64,000 bases of DNA from Rhodanobacteraceae bacterium (GTDB taxonomy: Bacteria; Pseudomonadota; Gammaproteobacteria; Xanthomonadales; SZUA-5): contig JACKOW010000004.1 of NCBI GenBank assembly GCA_024234055.1, positions 1-64,000 on the forward strand. Direction: 5' to 3'. Positions 1-8,809 of this stretch are shown in pieces; the stretch's first letter is position 1; each line of letters begins with the position of its first letter. A model generated the notes under the pieces. That model was not told the origin of the DNA. It did no database searches and saw nothing but the letters and a program-made list of their open reading frames with translations. The position numbers and the translations under genes are program-made.

Positions 1-52
1 GCACAAGACGTAGGGCTTGCGGACGGGGGTTCGACTCCCCCCGCCTCCACCA
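1..52 (+). ncRNA. ssrA: tmRNA (ssrA), 3' end only
   Basis: The window opens inside tmRNA, which rescues stalled ribosomes by tagging incomplete proteins. What is visible is the tRNA-like 3' domain: a GACGTAGGGCTTGCGGACG segment matching the tmRNA 3' region, a T-arm with GGTTCGACTCC in a G/C stem, and a terminal CTCCACCA. The segment before the T-arm resembles E. coli ssrA (GATGTAGGAATTTCGGACG) rather than a tRNA anticodon arm. The tag-encoding part lies left of the window. An ordinary tRNA is the alternative, but I see no anticodon stem. Confidence 0.85.
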
Positions 53-59
53 ACAGACG

Positions 60-90
60 GCCCCAAGGTGTTGAACCTTGGGGCTTTTTT
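60..90 (+). terminator. Rho-independent terminator of tmRNA
   Basis: A ten-pair stem (GCCCCAAGGT with ACCTTGGGGC, loop GTTGA) is followed directly by six T residues. It lies 7 bases after the CCA end of the tmRNA, the classic arrangement for an intrinsic terminator. Confidence 0.93.
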
Positions 91-352
91 GTGCGCATCA
101 GAGAACCCATATCAACTTGCGTACCTCCACGCATTCGTCATCTTCTGGGCAGCAAAGCTGAACTTGGAACAAGAAAAGCAGTTCCCAAGGGACGTCGGCG
201 AGCGGCAACACTGGATATGACCTTGCCCGAGAAACCGCGCAGCAGCAACCAGCGCTATCGCCTGACGGCACTCGGGCGGCAGTGGTTCAAGGCGCATTCT
301 CCTGGCAGCTCTACCTGATCCCCGCACGATTTCCGTGCCGTTGCGCGGCAGA
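91..352. other. Gene-free stretch after tmRNA
   Basis: No convincing coding region: the short ORFs here overlap in several frames and none has a recognisable domain or a good ribosome binding site. The 3' end of ssrA is a common integration site for islands, but I found no second copy of the tmRNA 3' end in the window and no integrase, so an island cannot be claimed. Confidence 0.5.
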
Positions 353-387
353 TTGCCGCAGGACCGTTAACGGACTATATTCAGTCC
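353..387 (+). promoter_or_regulatory. Promoter and palindromic operator of the toxin-antitoxin operon
   Basis: A TTGCCG (-35, 353-358) and TATATT (-10, 376-381) pair with a 17-bp spacer precedes the antitoxin. The -10 box lies inside the inverted repeat GGACT-N6-AGTCC (372-387). Phd/YefM antitoxins repress their own operon by binding palindromes at the promoter, so this is a likely autoregulatory operator (inference). Confidence 0.6.
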
Positions 388-410
388 TATGCGACGTCAG
401 GAGCACGGTC

Positions 411-686
411 ATGCGCTACTCAACCCAGGTAAAGCCGATCAGCTATCTCAAGGCCAATGCCGCGGAAGTGCTGGCGCACCTGACCGAGCAGCGCGAGCCC
501 CTGGTCATCACGCAGAACGGCGAGGCCAAGGCGGTGCTGCAGGACGTCGCGTCGTTTGAGGAGACGCAGGAAACGCTGGCGCTGCTCAAGATCCTGGCGC
601 TCGGGCAGCAGGATGTTGACGCTGACCGGGTCAAGCCGGTTGCCGATGTGGTGGCGCGTCTGCGCGCCAAGCGCGCTTCGGCCTGA
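411..686 (+). CDS. Phd/YefM-family antitoxin
   Basis: 91 residues. The N-terminal half (VKPISYLKANAAEVLAHL, then PLVITQNGEAKAVLQD) is the typical Phd/YefM fold that binds DNA; the C-terminal half would wrap and neutralise the toxin encoded next. The start at 411 was chosen because a longer frame from 282 has no homology-like sequence, whereas 411 follows the purine-rich GTCAGGAGCAC and gives a normal family length. The stop overlaps the toxin start (TGATG), so the two are translationally coupled. Likely represses the operon through the palindrome upstream. Confidence 0.88.
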   Translation: MRYSTQVKPISYLKANAAEVLAHLTEQREPLVITQNGEAKAVLQDVASFEETQETLALLKILALGQQDVDADRVKPVADVVARLRAKRASA

Positions 687-1027
687 TGCCTGCGGGACCG
701 CCGCGCTACGAGGTTCTGCTGACGCCGGGTGCGGAGCAGGATCTCGAATCGATCCATGACCACATCGCCGAGTTTGACAGCCCGGCGAACGCGGAGCATG
801 TGCTCGACGAGCTAATGAAGGCCGTGCAGCGGCTGGCCGAATTCCCGGAACGCGGCAGTCACCCGAAGGAACTCGCCGCGCTGGGCATCAAGGACTACCG
901 CCAGACGGCATTCAAGCCGTACCGGATGATCTATCGAATCTTTGGCAAGCGCGTCGTCATCTACCTGATCGTCGATGGCCGCCGGGACCTGCAATCGGTG
1001 CTCGCGCGGCGACTGCTGGGCGGCTGA
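686..1027 (+). CDS. RelE/ParE-family toxin
   Basis: 113 residues, the usual size for this family. Typical features are the N-terminal YEVLLTPGAEQDLESIHDHI helix region, the central RGSHPKELAALGIKDYRQ, and a C-terminal YRMIYRIFGKRVVIYLIVDGRRDL strand block. RelE members cut mRNA on the ribosome and ParE members attack gyrase; the sequence alone does not tell me which this is. It starts one base before the end of the antitoxin frame, as in most such operons. Confidence 0.88.
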   Translation: MPAGPPRYEVLLTPGAEQDLESIHDHIAEFDSPANAEHVLDELMKAVQRLAEFPERGSHPKELAALGIKDYRQTAFKPYRMIYRIFGKRVVIYLIVDGRRDLQSVLARRLLGG

Positions 1028-1362
1028 CCCGCAGCATTCCGCCCCAACCCGCCGCGTTGCCGTTCAATCGACAATGGCGGAATCGAACCGTCAACCATCC
1101 GCCACCAAACCAACAAGGACCCCCAGTGATGGCGGCCTTTGTCTATTCATGAGGTCGAAGTCGAATCCCCGTACGCTTGCGGGTGTCGGCAGGAAGGCGT
1201 GCTTGCGGGCAATGTCCGTCTGTCGGGGGGCATCTGGATCACACCACCCGATCCGTACATCATTGGATACAAAGTTTGGAGTAACAGTGTATATCGCCGT
1301 TGTGGTGGTAGTCGGGCGGACCTGGGAAGGTGTCCGCCTTTGTATCAGAGAGGACATGGACG
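1028..1362. other. Intergenic region before the large unknown gene
   Basis: No convincing gene. Several overlapping short frames run through it, as is usual in GC-rich DNA. A weak promoter-like pair (TTGGAT at 1263, TGTATA at 1288, 19-bp spacer) could serve the downstream gene; support is poor. Confidence 0.4.
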
Positions 1363-4300
1363 TTGGAGCACTCATCACTCAACCGAATCGGCTTTGGCGA
1401 ATTCGTCGAGGCCTTCAAGCGCCACATCGAAGGGCTGCCAGGGCACAGCGACGCGGTCTTTGACGCCGCCACGCGCACCCTTCGCTATCGGCACGGCGGC
1501 CAGGACTACAGCGTCAACCCGAACAACTATTACCTCGATTTCGCCAAGGGCGATGTCGACCTTGAAGCCTTCCTGCAGGCCTGCTGCGCCGGTCTGCTGT
1601 CGATGCAGGCGCCGCGTCCGCAATCGCTGGAGCAGGCTGCGCCGAGTCTGCTGCCGGTGGTGCGTGACCGCCGTTATCTGGACATGGCCATCCTGATGGC
1701 CAAGGTTTCGGCGGCGAAGGCCAAGGTGGACATACCGAACTTCCCGTTTCGGGCACTGGCAGGCGAGTTGGTCGTGACCCTGGGGCTGGACACGCCCACC
1801 GCAACCAGCGTGGTCACCGCGAGCGAACTCGACGCCTGGGGCACCAGTTTCGATGCCGCCTACACCGTCGCGTTGGCCAATCTGCGCGCGCGCACTCAGG
1901 GCAGCATGCACGAGGTGCGTCCGGGTCTTTACGTATCACGCTGGGGCGATGGCTACGATGCCTCGCGCTTGCTGCTGCCGGAACTGCTCAAGCAGCTGAC
2001 TCTGCGAGGCGAACCGGTGGTAGCGGTGCCTTCGCGCAATCTGCTGGTGGTGGCCGGGTCTGACGATCCGCCGGCGCTGGCGGCGCTGGCTCAGCTGGCC
2101 GCAAAGGTGCTGGGGGAGGAAACGCGACCGCTGTCTGCCGACGTACTGCACTTCCACGCCCAGGGTTGGCGCGAAGCAGCAGCATCGGTGTCACAGCAGC
2201 CACGCCTGCTCAGGGCCCGGCAACTGCTGCTGCAGCGCGACTACAACCAGCAGGCGGAATTGCTGAACCAGCTGAATCAGGCCCAGGGCAAGGATCTCTT
2301 TGTCGCCAGCTACAAGCTGGCCGAGAGCAGTGACGACAAGCCCTACCGAAACATCACCCAGGTGACCGAAGGCGTGGGCCTGACACTCTTGCCCAAGGCG
2401 GACGAACTGGCTTTTCTGACTCGCACGCAGGAATTCCTGCTGGTGCCGTGGACGGAAGCCGAAGCGGTGTTGGGAGCAGCACTCAAGCGCCTGGCCATCC
2501 ATCCCGTTCGATATCGTCATCAGGGCTTCCCCGATGCCGCGCAACTGGAGCTCTTGCGCAGCAAGGCCTCGATCCGCCAGGCCGCGCCCGACCCGAAGCA
2601 GCGCATGGCAGCCGCAGCCGAGGATTTTCGTCGGGCCTACCAGGGCCAGTTCCAGCGCGACCTGAGCTACGACGCCGGCGGTATCCAACTGCTCGACCAG
2701 CTGATCGAAGACCAGCGTAGCCAGGGCGTGCCAGCCACCGACGCCTTTGTCGAAGGCATCGGCGCCTTTTTCGGTGAGGTGTTGCTGCGCCAGTTCGGTG
2801 GCGAATGGATCGTGCACAAGGAGCGCTTCTGCGTGCTCCTGGACGACAAGAACGGTGTTTTCCCGCTCGACAAGGTGGCTCGGCAATGGGCCAATGGCCG
2901 AGCCGGCGGCGATTCGGTGCTGGGCACCTACGACTCGGTCCAACGCCTGAGATCCGCGCAGCCAGCGGGCGTGACGACTGGCGCGTCGGAGCGCCCATCG
3001 GCCGACCAGGGACGTTCGTCACCGCTGCCAGAGGCGACTGATTATCCCTATCGCATTCCGGCGCAGCGCTCGGATTCGCGAATGCAACAGATGCTGGTGC
3101 AGGCCCGCGACAAGTTTGCCCGTTTGCGTACAGCCGCTGCGGCCGGCACGCTGGATGCCATGCATGCGGACAGTCCGAAGTGGCTGACCCACCGCGATCC
3201 GCTGATCGAGGTCAGTCACAACCAGGCCCTGCTGCTTCGGGAAGGCCGAATCGTCTGGGCGGCGCTGGTGATGGCCAACAACCTGCTGTTCAAGCCCGGC
3301 AAAGAGGACTGCCCGGCACTGCTGGTCTACAGCCTGGATCCATGGTTCGAATCACGGCCGGATGAATTGCATGCGATTGCTCGTCGAATCTTCGAGCTGA
3401 AGAACACCCAGCCGACCGAACCGGGCCTGCGTGCCCTGGCCAAGCTGGTCACCGAAGAGAGCGATCGCGGCATGGGCTGGCGCGTGCCCGAGGCACTCAC
3501 CGACAGAGACGTGCGCGGTGCCATCTTCATGGTTTTCCGCCAGCACATTCCCCAGGGCCAGATGTGCGGTGAACGTTTTCCGATTCTGGTGCATCCCTCG
3601 ACCGAAGCCGTGATGATCCTGCCCTTCGAAGGCTGGCCGGCCGAACTGGTGAAGGCCTGGAAACCCGGGGCCAGTCAGCGCAGCCTGGATGAAGTCCGGG
3701 CGCTCCCCGAGGGTCTGCGTATCGGCCATGCACCGAGCGTGGCGGCCGCCACCCACAACGGGCGCGAATTCATCTGGACCTTCCAGACCAGCGTGGAGGC
3801 AATGCACACCGAACTTCGCATCGTCGAGTACGGCGCCTTCAGTCTGGTTCGCGGCAAATGGAGCCCTGCCAACGGCGGCGAATTGCCCTTCGGCCCGCAG
3901 CAATTCGCTGATGAGTTCGGCTGCACTGACGGCCGACTGTCACCCGGCCGGGCTTTCAGCAATCCGCAGAACTCGCACCGCAACTCGCAACTGCGCTCAT
4001 CCCGCCAGCTCTGGTATGTCATCGGCAAGGACGACGCCGGCAAGCTCTACCGCGGCGAAGCCGAGATCGAATTGCGGGGCACGCTGATTGCACCCGACAG
4101 TGAGCCGCTCAAGCCCGTCAAGGCCGGCGGTCTGGCTGCCATCGGCCGGCTTTTTGGCGGCAGCAAGGCCGCAGACTTGCTGCGCTACGACGGCGTCTAC
4201 CGGGTCAAGCAGCAGCCCGAAGACGACACCAATTCCGCCCACTGCTATCTGCGGCTGTACCCGGACAAGACCGCCATCTACATCGATTCCGACGAGCAGC

Positions 4301-4521
4301 CCTCACAACTGTCAAAGTGGTTCAACATCCAGTCGCGGCATGTGCCCACCGGTTACTACAGCGTCAAGGGTGACAGCATCCGCATCGAAATCGCTGTCGG
4401 CCACACGTCCGTGGTGCTCTCCGGAACCATCGACAAGAACCGCTTGCAGCTGAACTTCCCGCGTTTCGCCAATGGCCCGATGCGCAACGACGAGTTCCTG
4501 TTCATGGGCTGGCGGCCGTAG
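1363..4521 (+). CDS. Large protein of unknown function (about 1052 aa)
   Basis: I do not recognise a firm family. The first 270 residues (NYYLDFAKGDVDLEAF, then VSRWGDGYDASRLLLPEL and VVAVPSRNLLVVAGSDD) faintly recall DUF1444/YtpQ proteins. The centre is long and has no clear motif. The last 120 residues (LLRYDGVYRVKQQ to the C-terminus) look like a small beta-barrel domain. There is no signal peptide, membrane segment or nucleotide-binding motif, so it is probably cytoplasmic. A GTG at 1330 gives the longest frame but has no spaced ribosome site; TTG 1363 follows GAGAGG by 9 bases and is preferred. It appears to be transcribed alone, with REP-like repeats after it. Confidence 0.75.
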   Translation: MEHSSLNRIGFGEFVEAFKRHIEGLPGHSDAVFDAATRTLRYRHGGQDYSVNPNNYYLDFAKGDVDLEAFLQACCAGLLSMQAPRPQSLEQAAPSLLPVVRDRRYLDMAILMAKVSAAKAKVDIPNFPFRALAGELVVTLGLDTPTATSVVTASELDAWGTSFDAAYTVALANLRARTQGSMHEVRPGLYVSRWGDGYDASRLLLPELLKQLTLRGEPVVAVPSRNLLVVAGSDDPPALAALAQLAAKVLGEETRPLSADVLHFHAQGWREAAASVSQQPRLLRARQLLLQRDYNQQAELLNQLNQAQGKDLFVASYKLAESSDDKPYRNITQVTEGVGLTLLPKADELAFLTRTQEFLLVPWTEAEAVLGAALKRLAIHPVRYRHQGFPDAAQLELLRSKASIRQAAPDPKQRMAAAAEDFRRAYQGQFQRDLSYDAGGIQLLDQLIEDQRSQGVPATDAFVEGIGAFFGEVLLRQFGGEWIVHKERFCVLLDDKNGVFPLDKVARQWANGRAGGDSVLGTYDSVQRLRSAQPAGVTTGASERPSADQGRSSPLPEATDYPYRIPAQRSDSRMQQMLVQARDKFARLRTAAAAGTLDAMHADSPKWLTHRDPLIEVSHNQALLLREGRIVWAALVMANNLLFKPGKEDCPALLVYSLDPWFESRPDELHAIARRIFELKNTQPTEPGLRALAKLVTEESDRGMGWRVPEALTDRDVRGAIFMVFRQHIPQGQMCGERFPILVHPSTEAVMILPFEGWPAELVKAWKPGASQRSLDEVRALPEGLRIGHAPSVAAATHNGREFIWTFQTSVEAMHTELRIVEYGAFSLVRGKWSPANGGELPFGPQQFADEFGCTDGRLSPGRAFSNPQNSHRNSQLRSSRQLWYVIGKDDAGKLYRGEAEIELRGTLIAPDSEPLKPVKAGGLAAIGRLFGGSKAADLLRYDGVYRVKQQPEDDTNSAHCYLRLYPDKTAIYIDSDEQPSQLSKWFNIQSRHVPTGYYSVKGDSIRIEIAVGHTSVVLSGTIDKNRLQLNFPRFANGPMRNDEFLFMGWRP

Positions 4522-4744
4522 CGGGGCACCGTGGGAGCGGCTTCAGCCGCGAAAGGGTTTGCCGCGAGCCTCGGATCCAGCGGTCGCGACGCGAGGTCGC
4601 TCCTACGGTGGGAGCTGCTTCAGCCGCGATCGGGGGTTTCGAATTCTGCGGTCGCGACGCTAGGTCGCTCCTACGGTGGGGCTCCAGCGGCGCCGCTGCT
4701 GGATGCAGGTCTAGCCCACAAACGGCAGGGCCCAGGCTGATCTG
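4522..4744. repeat. REP-like palindromes between genes
   Basis: Two copies of GGTCGCGACGCGAGGTCGCT-CCTAC (4582-4606 and, with one change, 4650-4674) alternate with GTGGGAGC-GGCTTCAGCCGCG units. The same core, in either orientation, recurs near 8320, 25933-26245 and 29914-30160. These are short intergenic palindromes of the REP type; such elements often end transcripts or protect their 3' ends. Confidence 0.8.
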
Positions 4745-5347
4745 ATGTTCAATGCAATCACCATCCCCTCTACCGTCTTCGCTGCGCTGCTGTCGGCAAT
4801 GTCAATGCTGACCGGCGCAGTCGCTTCAGAACCGAAGCCTCCCATGATCACGCCCGCACGGACGCTGATGGATTTCCGCGAGAGCAACCAGATTCGCGGG
4901 TACGCGGCCAATGACGGCGTCATGGACGGACTCTCGTGGGGCACACCGAAACGGCAGAATGACCAACTGCGCTTCAGCGGCGTGCTCTCGCTGGCGAACA
5001 ACGGCGGATTTTCCTCGGTGCGGACCACCGACCAGACCTTTGACCTGAGCGGGGTCGAGGCACTGAAGTTGCGGGTCAAGGGCGACGGCCGCAGCTACCA
5101 GTTGCGCTTGGCCACCGACGCGCGCTTCCGCGGCTCGCCGGTGTCCTATGGTGCCACCTTCCCCACCCAAACCGATCGCTGGATCGAGGTGCGTGTTCCG
5201 CTCGATGAGCTGACGCCGAGCTACCGTGGCTATCCGCTTGATGGTCCAACCCTTGATCGATCGCGCGTGCGCGAGATCGGCCTGCTGATCGGTGACAAAC
5301 GCGAAGGGCCGTTCACCTTGTGGGTTGACTGGATTGCCGCGGAGTAG
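4745..5347 (+). CDS. CIA30-family protein
   Basis: 200 residues with an N-terminal hydrophobic signal-like segment ending near AVAS. The rest matches the CIA30 fold (named after the complex I intermediate-associated protein 30): DFRESNQIRGYAANDGVMDGLSWG, SGVLSLANNGGFSSVR, LKLRVKGDGRSYQLRL, and WVDWIAAE at the end. The fold is a galactose-binding-like beta sandwich. In bacteria the role is unknown, and the signal peptide argues against complex I assembly inside the cell. The ribosome site is weak. The next gene is convergent. Confidence 0.8.
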   Translation: MFNAITIPSTVFAALLSAMSMLTGAVASEPKPPMITPARTLMDFRESNQIRGYAANDGVMDGLSWGTPKRQNDQLRFSGVLSLANNGGFSSVRTTDQTFDLSGVEALKLRVKGDGRSYQLRLATDARFRGSPVSYGATFPTQTDRWIEVRVPLDELTPSYRGYPLDGPTLDRSRVREIGLLIGDKREGPFTLWVDWIAAE

Positions 5348-5392
5348 CTCGGTCGGCGCACGCCGCAGGCCGCGCCGGCGTGCCTACCGGCA

Positions 5393-7219
5393 TCAGACCT
5401 TCTGCGTGGCAATCCACTCGTCGATCTGGCGCTCGAGGATGAAGATCGGCAAGGCACCGGAGCCAAGCACGACATCGTGGAAGCCCCGGATATCGAAGCT
5501 CTCGCCGAGTTCGCTGCGGGCTTTCTCGCGCAGTTCCAGAATCTTCAGCATGCCCACCTTGTAGGCCAGAGCCTGACCTGGGTTGACCAGATAGCGTTCG
5601 ATCTCGGCGACGACTTCACCGTGGCCCATGCCGGTGTGGTCTTCCATGTAGGCTATGGCCTGTTCGCGGCTCCAGCGCTTGGCGTGCATGCCGGTATCCA
5701 CAACCAGCCGCACAGCGCGGAACATCTCGGCCTGCAGTCGGCCGAGATTGTCCAGCGGCTTGCTCTGGAAACCCGCCTCCCAGGCGAGCTGCTCGGCGTA
5801 CAGGGCCCAGCCTTCCGAATAGACGGTGAATCCGAGGAAGTTGCGGAACATCGGCAAGCCTTCGAGTTCCTGCGCCAGTGAGCCCTGGAAATGGTGTCCG
5901 GGAATGGCCTCGTGATAGGCCAGCGTGCGCATGCCGAAACGCGGGATATCGGCCACGCTGCGCAGATTGGCGTAGAACACGCCCGGTCGCTTGCCATCCA
6001 GTGAACCACGCTGATAGTAGGCACCGGGCGCGGTCTTCTCCGAGAATTCCGGAACCCGCCGGACTTCCACCGAAGCCTCGGGTCGATGATTGAACCAGTC
6101 GCCCAGATTGGCGTTGACCTCATCGATGATCGCCTGATAGTCGGCCAGGATCTGCTCGCGACCGGCCTCGGTGTCTGGATACAGCTGATCCTCACGCTTG
6201 CTGATCAACTGCACACGCGCACCGATGCTGCCTTCGGTGAGACCCTCGGCCTGCAGGATTCGGTCCATCTCGGTGCCGATGCGTTCGACCTCGGCCAGGC
6301 CGATCTGGTGAATCTGGTCGGCGCTCATGTCGGTGGTGGTCTGGTTGCGGATGCGCCAGGCGTAGTAGGCCTCGCCGTCGGGCAGGCGCCAGGCGCCGTC
6401 ATTGCTGGTGGCCCTCGACAGCAGCGCCTCGTGATGGGCAATCAGACACCGATAGGCCGGATACACCACTTCGTCGATGGCGCCCGCCACCTCCGTGCGC
6501 AATGCCTCGCGGACGGATTCCGACAGTTGCTCAGGGGGAATCTTCGCCAGTTTTTCCTCGAAGCTGGTGTACAGCATGTGTTCGCGCGCCGGGGATTCGA
6601 TGAATCCGCGCATCTGCTCGAGCACCTTCTCCACGGTGAACCGCGGCGGCAGGATGCCCAGCGATTCTCGATGTCGCAGGCCTTCCAGCACCTGATCGAA
6701 CTTGTTGCCGATCAGGCGCAGCCGGCTGATGTAGTCACGGGCGTCGCGCTCGCTCTCGACGAAATGGCTGTTGACCATGAAATTCGGCACGCCGCTCTGC
6801 GCCCCGAACATCTGATTGATCGGAAAGTTGTGGTAGCGGAAGCGCTTGCCATCCTTGACCAGATCACCGAGGAAAGCATCGAAGATGTCGTAGGAAATCA
6901 GCGCCTGACCGCTGTAGTCAGCGCGCTCATAGCGTTTGAAGGTGGCGTAGTCCTGCTCCAGCTTGATCAACTGAGCCTCATCATGCGCCAGCGAATCATC
7001 CCCAAGCTTGGCGTTGTGGCTCTTGATGCCCATCGGCTCCAACAGGCGCATCTGCGTGAGCATTTCCGGATTGTCGAGCGCGAACTGCAGGAACACCCGA
7101 CCATAGAACCAGTTGATGCTGAGCGGCTTGCCATACCAGGTGTGCGCTGCCAATGCGCCGCCCAGCAGCACCACGACCAACACCAGCAGGGAGATCCACT
7201 TGAGCAAGCGCTTGATCAT
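5393..7219 (-). CDS. DUF885 family protein, peptidase-like
   Basis: 608 residues with one N-terminal membrane segment (KRLLKWISLLVLVVVLLGGALAA), so probably anchored and facing the periplasm. Near residue 440 it carries HEAIPGHH, and about 40 residues later YSEGWALYAEQL. Together these form the zinc-site pattern (HExxxxHH plus a downstream E) of DUF885, which is related to M3/M32-type metallopeptidases. The substrate is unknown. The start at 7219 was chosen over 7285 because it places the membrane segment right at the N-terminus. The adjoining genes are on the other strand. Confidence 0.88.
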   Translation of the reverse strand: MIKRLLKWISLLVLVVVLLGGALAAHTWYGKPLSINWFYGRVFLQFALDNPEMLTQMRLLEPMGIKSHNAKLGDDSLAHDEAQLIKLEQDYATFKRYERADYSGQALISYDIFDAFLGDLVKDGKRFRYHNFPINQMFGAQSGVPNFMVNSHFVESERDARDYISRLRLIGNKFDQVLEGLRHRESLGILPPRFTVEKVLEQMRGFIESPAREHMLYTSFEEKLAKIPPEQLSESVREALRTEVAGAIDEVVYPAYRCLIAHHEALLSRATSNDGAWRLPDGEAYYAWRIRNQTTTDMSADQIHQIGLAEVERIGTEMDRILQAEGLTEGSIGARVQLISKREDQLYPDTEAGREQILADYQAIIDEVNANLGDWFNHRPEASVEVRRVPEFSEKTAPGAYYQRGSLDGKRPGVFYANLRSVADIPRFGMRTLAYHEAIPGHHFQGSLAQELEGLPMFRNFLGFTVYSEGWALYAEQLAWEAGFQSKPLDNLGRLQAEMFRAVRLVVDTGMHAKRWSREQAIAYMEDHTGMGHGEVVAEIERYLVNPGQALAYKVGMLKILELREKARSELGESFDIRGFHDVVLGSGALPIFILERQIDEWIATQKV

Positions 7220-7338
7220 GGAAGGCAGTTCTCTGAGAGCCAACCGTCGAGTTTGCCAGCAGACGCCGTCGTTCGAGACCGCCAATGGTCATGGTGGGCG
7301 CACCAGCGCGTATCCTGATCCGCCGCCCGGAGCTTTCC

Positions 7339-8013
7339 ATGCTGAGCCTGCGCCCCCTGTGTGAATCCTGCGGCCGCCTGCTGCCGGCCGATTCGGCGGA
7401 CGCCCGAATCTGCAGCTACGAGTGCACGTTCTGCGCCAGCTGCAGCGAGGATCATTTGCACGGGCAATGTCCCAACTGTGGCGGTGAACTGCTCGCTCGT
7501 CCCAGACGAGCGGAAGCAGCACCATCGCCTTCAACTGATCTCGCCGTCGCCAGCAGCGACCTCGGAATCGCGCTCGCAGAGCCCGACGACCTGGACGATC
7601 TGGCACCCCTGTTCGATCAGTACCGGATGTTCTACGAACAGGCCAGCGACCTCGCCGGCGCGCGGCAATTCCTGCAGGCACGAATGGCCCGCCGGGAATC
7701 AACCATCCTTCTGGCCAGGCGCGGCCCCGATGCATTGGGCTTCTGCCAGCTGTATCCGATCTTTTCGTCAATCTCCATGCAATCCAGCTGGCTACTCAAC
7801 GATCTGTATGTGGTCGCCAGCGCGCGGCGCGGCGGCGTCGCGCGGCAACTACTGGATGCGGCCGTCGCATTTGCAGCGTCCGGGAACGCTGGTTGGCTGA
7901 TGCTGCAGACCCATCGTGACAATCAATCGGCACAGCGCCTCTACGAAAGCAGCGGCTGGGTGCGGGATGATGAGTTCCTGACCTATTTCGCTTATCCGAC
8001 GCGAGTGGGGTAG
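7339..8013 (+). CDS. DUF1272 zinc-ribbon fused to a GNAT acetyltransferase
   Basis: 224 residues in two parts. Residues 1-55 match DUF1272: LRPLCESCGRLLPADSADAR, then CSYECTFCASC, and CPNCGGELLARPRR, with at least eight cysteines in CxxC pairs likely to bind zinc. Residues 75-224 are a GNAT N-acetyltransferase (NDLYVVASARRGGVARQLLD is the acetyl-CoA loop; QSAQRLYESSGW is the C-terminal signature). ATG 7339 is preceded by GGAG at six bases and begins exactly at the DUF1272 domain. Substrate unknown. DUF1272 is more often a stand-alone protein of about 60-90 residues, so this is a fusion. Confidence 0.88.
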   Translation: MLSLRPLCESCGRLLPADSADARICSYECTFCASCSEDHLHGQCPNCGGELLARPRRAEAAPSPSTDLAVASSDLGIALAEPDDLDDLAPLFDQYRMFYEQASDLAGARQFLQARMARRESTILLARRGPDALGFCQLYPIFSSISMQSSWLLNDLYVVASARRGGVARQLLDAAVAFAASGNAGWLMLQTHRDNQSAQRLYESSGWVRDDEFLTYFAYPTRVG

Positions 8014-8440
8014 CCCGATCGCTGTTGCGCGCGTGCCGCTGAATGGTCGCTCCTTGTCGAGCTTGTGGCTCATTGCCCGTGAGCGGTATCGGGCCGAACC
8101 AAGTGGCTCTCCGTGAACCCATATTGCAAGTTGTTGATGCGTCATTGCGAGGAGCGCAGCGACGAAGCAATCCAGGGTAGCGCCGCACATCCCTGGATTG
8201 CTTCGCTACGCTCTCCATGAACCCATCTCGCAAGTTGTTGATTTCTTCCTCCGCCTGTAGGAGCGCCCTTGCGGCGCGACCGCTGCTTCGGACGTGCGGC
8301 TTGCCGGTCGCGACGCGAGGTCGCTCCTACAGGCGGGTTTGTGGTTCATGGCCCGTGCGCAGTGTCGGGCCGATACAGGTGGCTCGCAATGACGCCGGAA
8401 CGATACCCGCACCCGTTGGATAGATCGCCAGCAGTCCCAC
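8014..8440. repeat. Composite of dispersed repeats
   Basis: Three types of repeat are packed together without a gene. (1) 8141-8216 carries the GTCATTGCGAGGAGCG-type element with 15-bp arms CGAAGCAATCCAGGG (8163-8177) and its complement (8191-8205). (2) 8252-8335 is a REP pair with 14-bp arms CGCCTGTAGGAGCG and its complement. (3) Flanking text GAACCCATAT(T)GCAAGTTGTTGAT and CCCGTGCGCAGTGTCGGGCC recurs, inverted, around 56230-56450. It lies between the GNAT gene and the PepSY gene. Confidence 0.75.
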
Positions 8441-8530
8441 AAGCGTCCCTCGGTCCGGGAACACCACAAATACGATAAATTCGCATTTGGCGTGCTCTTC
8501 TTCGTGACTTCATGAAAACGAGGAAACTGC

Positions 8531-8809
8531 ATGTCGATCACGCGAATCCTGGGCCTTGGCCTGACGCTCTGCATTGAGGCACCGGCCTACGCCACTGGTC
8601 TGGCCACTTGTGAATCGGGCCCGAAGTCGGGCTGGCAGCCCACCGAGGTGCTGGAGAAGCAGCTCACCGAGAAAGGCTGGACAGTGCGCAGGATCAAGGA
8701 AGACGGCGGCTGCTACGAGGTCTATGCATTGAATGAATCGGGCCAGCGTGTCGAGGCCTATTTTCACCCGGTAACGCTCGATCCGGTTCCGACCGGGAAC
8801 GATCATTGA
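8531..8809 (+). CDS. Small secreted PepSY-domain protein
   Basis: 92 residues: a signal peptide (SITRILGLGLTLCIEAPAYA) and a single PepSY-type domain (VLEKQLTEKGWTVRRIKEDGGCYEVYALNESGQRVEAYFHPVT). PepSY domains occur in periplasmic proteins next to cytochrome b561-like genes. GAGG lies seven bases before the start. The stop overlaps the TTG start of the cytochrome gene, so the two form an operon. The likely role is to accompany or modulate the membrane cytochrome (inference). Confidence 0.85.
   Translation: MSITRILGLGLTLCIEAPAYATGLATCESGPKSGWQPTEVLEKQLTEKGWTVRRIKEDGGCYEVYALNESGQRVEAYFHPVTLDPVPTGNDH

Noticed and set aside
91..410. Genomic island attachment site after tmRNA
   Set aside because: No integrase and no repeat of the tmRNA 3' end found anywhere in the window.
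1139..1696. 185-codon frame before the large unknown gene
   Set aside because: Overlaps the larger gene in another frame, with no motif and no ribosome site.
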